Part shown: positions 61,201 through 64,000 of the stretch, in pieces | Position numbering within the stretch: the stretch's first letter is position 1 | Layout of the letters: every line of letters begins with the position of its first letter | NCBI GenBank assembly: GCA_013399305.1 | Contig: VXAI01000083.1 | Location: 3,252,960-3,316,959 of the forward strand | Source of the DNA: Rostratula benghalensis | Taxonomy: Eukaryota > Chordata > Aves > Charadriiformes > Rostratulidae | Direction of reading: 5' to 3' | Length of the DNA: 64,000 nt | Translations under genes and position numbers: made by a program | The notes under the pieces: generated by a model | Seen by the model: only the letters and a program-made list of their open reading frames with translations | Told to the model about the DNA's origin: nothing | Databases searched by the model: none

Positions 61201-61800
61201 AAGACCTAGTGTACAGCACCACATTTATAGTGGGCATAGATACAAATTCCTTCTAAAGCCCATAGATTTTAAAATGCAAGTAATAAGCTTCTCTTAAATT
61301 GATATTATTTTACAAGAAAGCTGCAAGAAACTAAGAAATTTAAGTTCCACACCTACTTCTACTGAATGTTGTGTCTAGCTCCTTTGAAAAAAAGTCATAT
61401 ACAACCTTTTTCTGCTACAATATCTATTTGCATTATGTATATTATACTGGTATTCTTACAGGGCTGTATAACAGTGAAGCTTTATTATGTTGTACTATTA
61501 CAGTGCTGCATAACAACGAGGTACTGATAAGAGCCTGAGTGCCTCAAACCTACTTACACTTGCCTGATGTCCTCTGTCTGAGCAACTAATGATAGAGAAA
61601 TGAAGGCCTAGATCCATGCCCACCTCAGGCATGTCAAGGAGCAGTGAGGACCAGCTACTCCACAAGGGGAGGTTTGGCTGGAACAGAACAGAACAATAAT
61701 GCAGTGACCTTACCAACAAGTATCCAGGATGCAGAGCTGAAGGTCAGGATCAGGACAAGAGACTGTGGTCAGGACTGGAAAGTGAGGCACTGAAATTGTG
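61201..61800. other. Non-coding stretch, possibly old repeat next to CR1
   Basis: From about 61690 the sequence is rich in GGTCAGGA-like words (AAGGTCAGGATCAGGACAAG, TGGTCAGGACTGGAAAG). Similar words occur on the far side of the CR1 insertion (GAGGTCAATCCAGG, GGGTCAGAGTCAG). The CR1 copy may have landed inside an older repeat that I cannot name. Confidence 0.3.
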
Positions 61801-61972
61801 TGATTGCCCAGAGAAGCTGTGGATGCCCCTTCCCTCGAAGTCGTCAAGTCCAGGTTGGATGGGCCTTTGAGCAACCTGGTTTAGCAGAAGGCGTCCCTGC
61901 CCATGGCAGGGAGAGTGGGAACTACATGATCTTCAAGCTCCCTCCCAACTCAACCCACTCTATGACACAATG
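61801..61972 (+). mobile_element. CR1 LINE, 5'-truncated 3' end
   Basis: TGATTGCCCAGAGAAGCTGT, then GGATGCCCCTTCCCTCGAAG, CAGGTTGGATGGGCCTTTGA, GCAACCTGGTTTAGCAGAAG and TCCCTGCCCATGGCAGGGAG run to CCCACTCTATGACACAATG. This is the sense 3' untranslated end of CR1, decayed at its last octamers. At about 170 bp it is a typical short, dead-on-arrival insertion. The plus-strand frame at 61800-62000 inside it is not a gene. Confidence 0.93.
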
Positions 61973-62860
61973 TAGTGGTTACCCAGAAAGTCTCCAGTAA
62001 CAGGGAGGGGTGAGGTCAATCCAGGAAACCAAGCCAGCCTGTCTGGGTCAGAGTCAGAACAAGCCCAGACACAGATATACCTGCTACACAGCTGCTTTCT
62101 TTCACACAGCACTCGTCAGCAAGGGAACTGACCCTGGATTCAATCAGCTAAACTCTGACTTAGCCAACTAAAGTCCTAGAAGGAGGATGTCCTCCAGGTC
62201 CTGATCAGTGCACTGAGGTGCAGAAACATGGAAGCTCAATGCTCCTTCCACATCAGAAAGAAAGACATCTGTATACAGGACACTTCAGTAGACCTAATAT
62301 CTGCCATAACTTCTGGAGGTGCTTCTTAATCTTGTGAGTTAATCAGTTTCTAAGATGTCTCATATAATTGCTGAAGTGGAAAACACCTAGGTCAACCAAT
62401 CTTCCCTAAAGCGGCACATTTGTGAACAGCAGGAGACAATCCAATCTACTGAAATCTCTGGACTACCAGCAAAGCCATTTGAACCTACTCCTCCCTTTCT
62501 GATTATACTTGAGCTTTGGGTTTCTGTTATCTTTTTTTCATCTTTGGGAGGTTTATAAACCGCAGTCATGTTGGGTAGGTTCTTTAACAAAATGTTGTCC
62601 ATGCCCTTCAAAACATAGGATGAAGAGCATCACATGGACATAAAGTAGCACATGTAAACTAGTATTTCTAAGAAGTATCTTTATATTTACACTGTTAACA
62701 GAGCTTTGGAAATTTTGTCTGTGACATCCAAAGTCATTAGGTTATGCTATTCAGATAAAATTAGTTAGCATCTCAGGCATAATTAGTCCAGGGACAGCTC
62801 CCTCAGGGGCATAAAACAATCTGTCTTCCAGCTCCCTCTCCCGATTTTCCCTTAAGCCCT
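61973..62860. other. Non-coding stretch downstream of CR1
   Basis: This stretch is mildly GC-richer than the window average to about 62230 and may belong to the older repeat interrupted by CR1. No coding frame is recognised; the 74-codon minus frame near 62387-62611 has no domain. Confidence 0.4.
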
Positions 62861-62990
62861 TTATGACAATGGGTAAATCTATAAGGCTGTCTATAGCTTC
62901 ATTTCTCCATCTACAAAACAGAGGAAAAATAGCACCGAAAGCACAATAGCTTTCTCAGATGAAAACCATCAATGAAATACTTTGGGATCA
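62861..62990 (+). repeat. MIR SINE fragment (core and 3' end)
   Basis: TTATGACAATGGGTAAATCT corresponds to the core TGTGACCTTGGGCAAGTCAC. AGCTTCATTTCTCCATCTAC, then AAAACAGAGGAAAAATAGCAC, corresponds to CTCAGTTTCCCCATCTGTAA, then AATGGGGATAATAGCAC. GAAATACTTTGGGATCACAA corresponds to the amniote MIR tail GTGCTTTGAGATC. The order and spacing are correct; the tRNA head is missing. Confidence 0.68.
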
Positions 62991-64000
62991 CAAAATACAG
63001 AGCATCAGCTAATGATACTGACTGCACAATACAGAGTCTACTGCTGCAACAGCTCCCACTCATTTAGCAAGATTTTTGCCTGAGAACAGAATGCACTGTT
63101 AGTTCACTGATTAGCTCACATATTCCAAGTGTGTGCCTGCCACTGCATTCAGCTGAGTCATGAGTTGTGAAACAGGGAAAGTCCATTACCATGAACAAAT
63201 ACCTTCGGAACAGAATGAGTTGGGGCTGAGTGTTATTGTGTCTGTGTTTGCATAACACTTTTTCAGCAAAGCTCTATGAGGATGTATTAAAAGTTACAGA
63301 ATTCGGTTATATTTAGAACTTAATTTAAAATCTTAAAAACACCCTGAGGCCAGCTGTAGGAAGACAAAGCATCATTTTCTAATTAATTTTAATGGAAACA
63401 CTTTCAAAATTTATTTTACTGAAGAGCAACAGAATTTTGAATATTTTTGCAGCCCTTTAAATGAAAAATCACTTTTGCAAGTACAGTTAATCTTAACAAG
63501 TTCTTCTCTACAACACCACCAATTTTTATTTTTAAACTATGCTCTACCTCATAATATTGGTAATTACCTGTCAATCATTAGGTAAAATACATTTTCCCCA
63601 AGATTTTAGCTTTAAAAAAGCATTTCAAATCTTAGGGAAAAAAACAAATGTGAAATCAAGCATAAGTAATTATCAGATTTTTTACTTTAAAACAATTACA
63701 GGAATACCCAGAGGTCTGTGATAGAAACAGAGAAAATAGAACTCAATTCAGCTGACTGGCCTTATCAAGGAAAGGGACAAGAATGGTAAAAAAAGAAAAA
63801 ATAGCTTTCATAGCTACTTACTAAGTGATGGTTACTGAAGAGATAACCCATTTAAGTTAAAACTACCACTAATCTGTTTCAGATACTGCTTTCTTTTCAA
63901 TCCATTGAAATCTGGTGTTCTTATTAGTCTGATATTGTACAATGAAGCCCATATTTTGAGGTGTACCCAGTACCCAGTTTGTGTGTTTGTGGAAATTTTA
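62991..64000. other. AT-rich unique non-coding stretch
   Basis: No exon, RNA gene or repeat is recognised up to the end of the window. Confidence 0.5.

Noticed and set aside
61800..62000. 66-codon plus-strand frame
   Set aside because: It is the CR1 3' untranslated end read by chance as an ORF.
1..64000. tRNA, rRNA, CRISPR array, bacterial operon or satellite array
   Set aside because: No cloverleaf-type gene, regularly spaced direct repeats, ribosome-binding-site-linked ORF series or long tandem array was seen on reading the sequence.

Overview
The window looks like ordinary non-coding chromosomal DNA from a bird. It is strongly AT-rich, has no convincing protein-coding exon, and carries several 5'-truncated CR1 LINE copies with the avian-type octamer end (sense ATTCTATGATTCT). 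It also holds a Lys-primed ERV-K-type LTR remnant, an avian-style long LTR, and old MIR/CORE-SINE relics of the sauropsid type. A single ambiguous base (N at 44131) lies in a TA/CA dinucleotide run. I cannot name the species or say whether this is a gene desert or the inside of a very large intron.

Layout. 1-8.2 kb is featureless unique sequence. 8.2-22.7 kb is unique sequence with simple A/T tracts and old SINE or MITE relics near 11.4, 12.4-12.7, 19.1 and 20.3 kb. 23.6-24.3 kb is the most structured part: a 366-bp LTR with TATA box and poly(A) signal, a Lys-type primer-binding site, a possible splice donor, and then a trace of a LINE endonuclease reading frame. 25.4-26.3 kb holds an 18-bp duplication, a diverged tandem duplication of about 140 bp, and the first copy of an 83-bp repeat whose second copy lies at 30.8 kb. 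27.0 kb has a half-palindromic amniote MITE relic, and 28.0-28.6 kb a probable solitary LTR. 35.3-36.4 kb and 45.1 kb carry CR1 copies on the minus strand. 46.8-47.2 kb is a sharply bounded GC-rich, CpG-poor block that I cannot classify. 47.2-58.9 kb is unique sequence with A-rich tracts. 58.9-62.99 kb is the densest cluster of old repeats: an ancient CR1 (-), MIR (+), CR1 (+) and MIR (+).

No gene, tRNA, rRNA, CRISPR or bacterial-type feature is supported. The open reading frames are short (longest 201 codons), stand alone, have no recognisable domains, and are what an AT-rich 64-kb stretch gives by chance. No new biological system is evident. The points most worth checking are the GC-rich block, the two-copy 83-bp repeat with a shared open frame, the ERV remnant and the tandem duplication.
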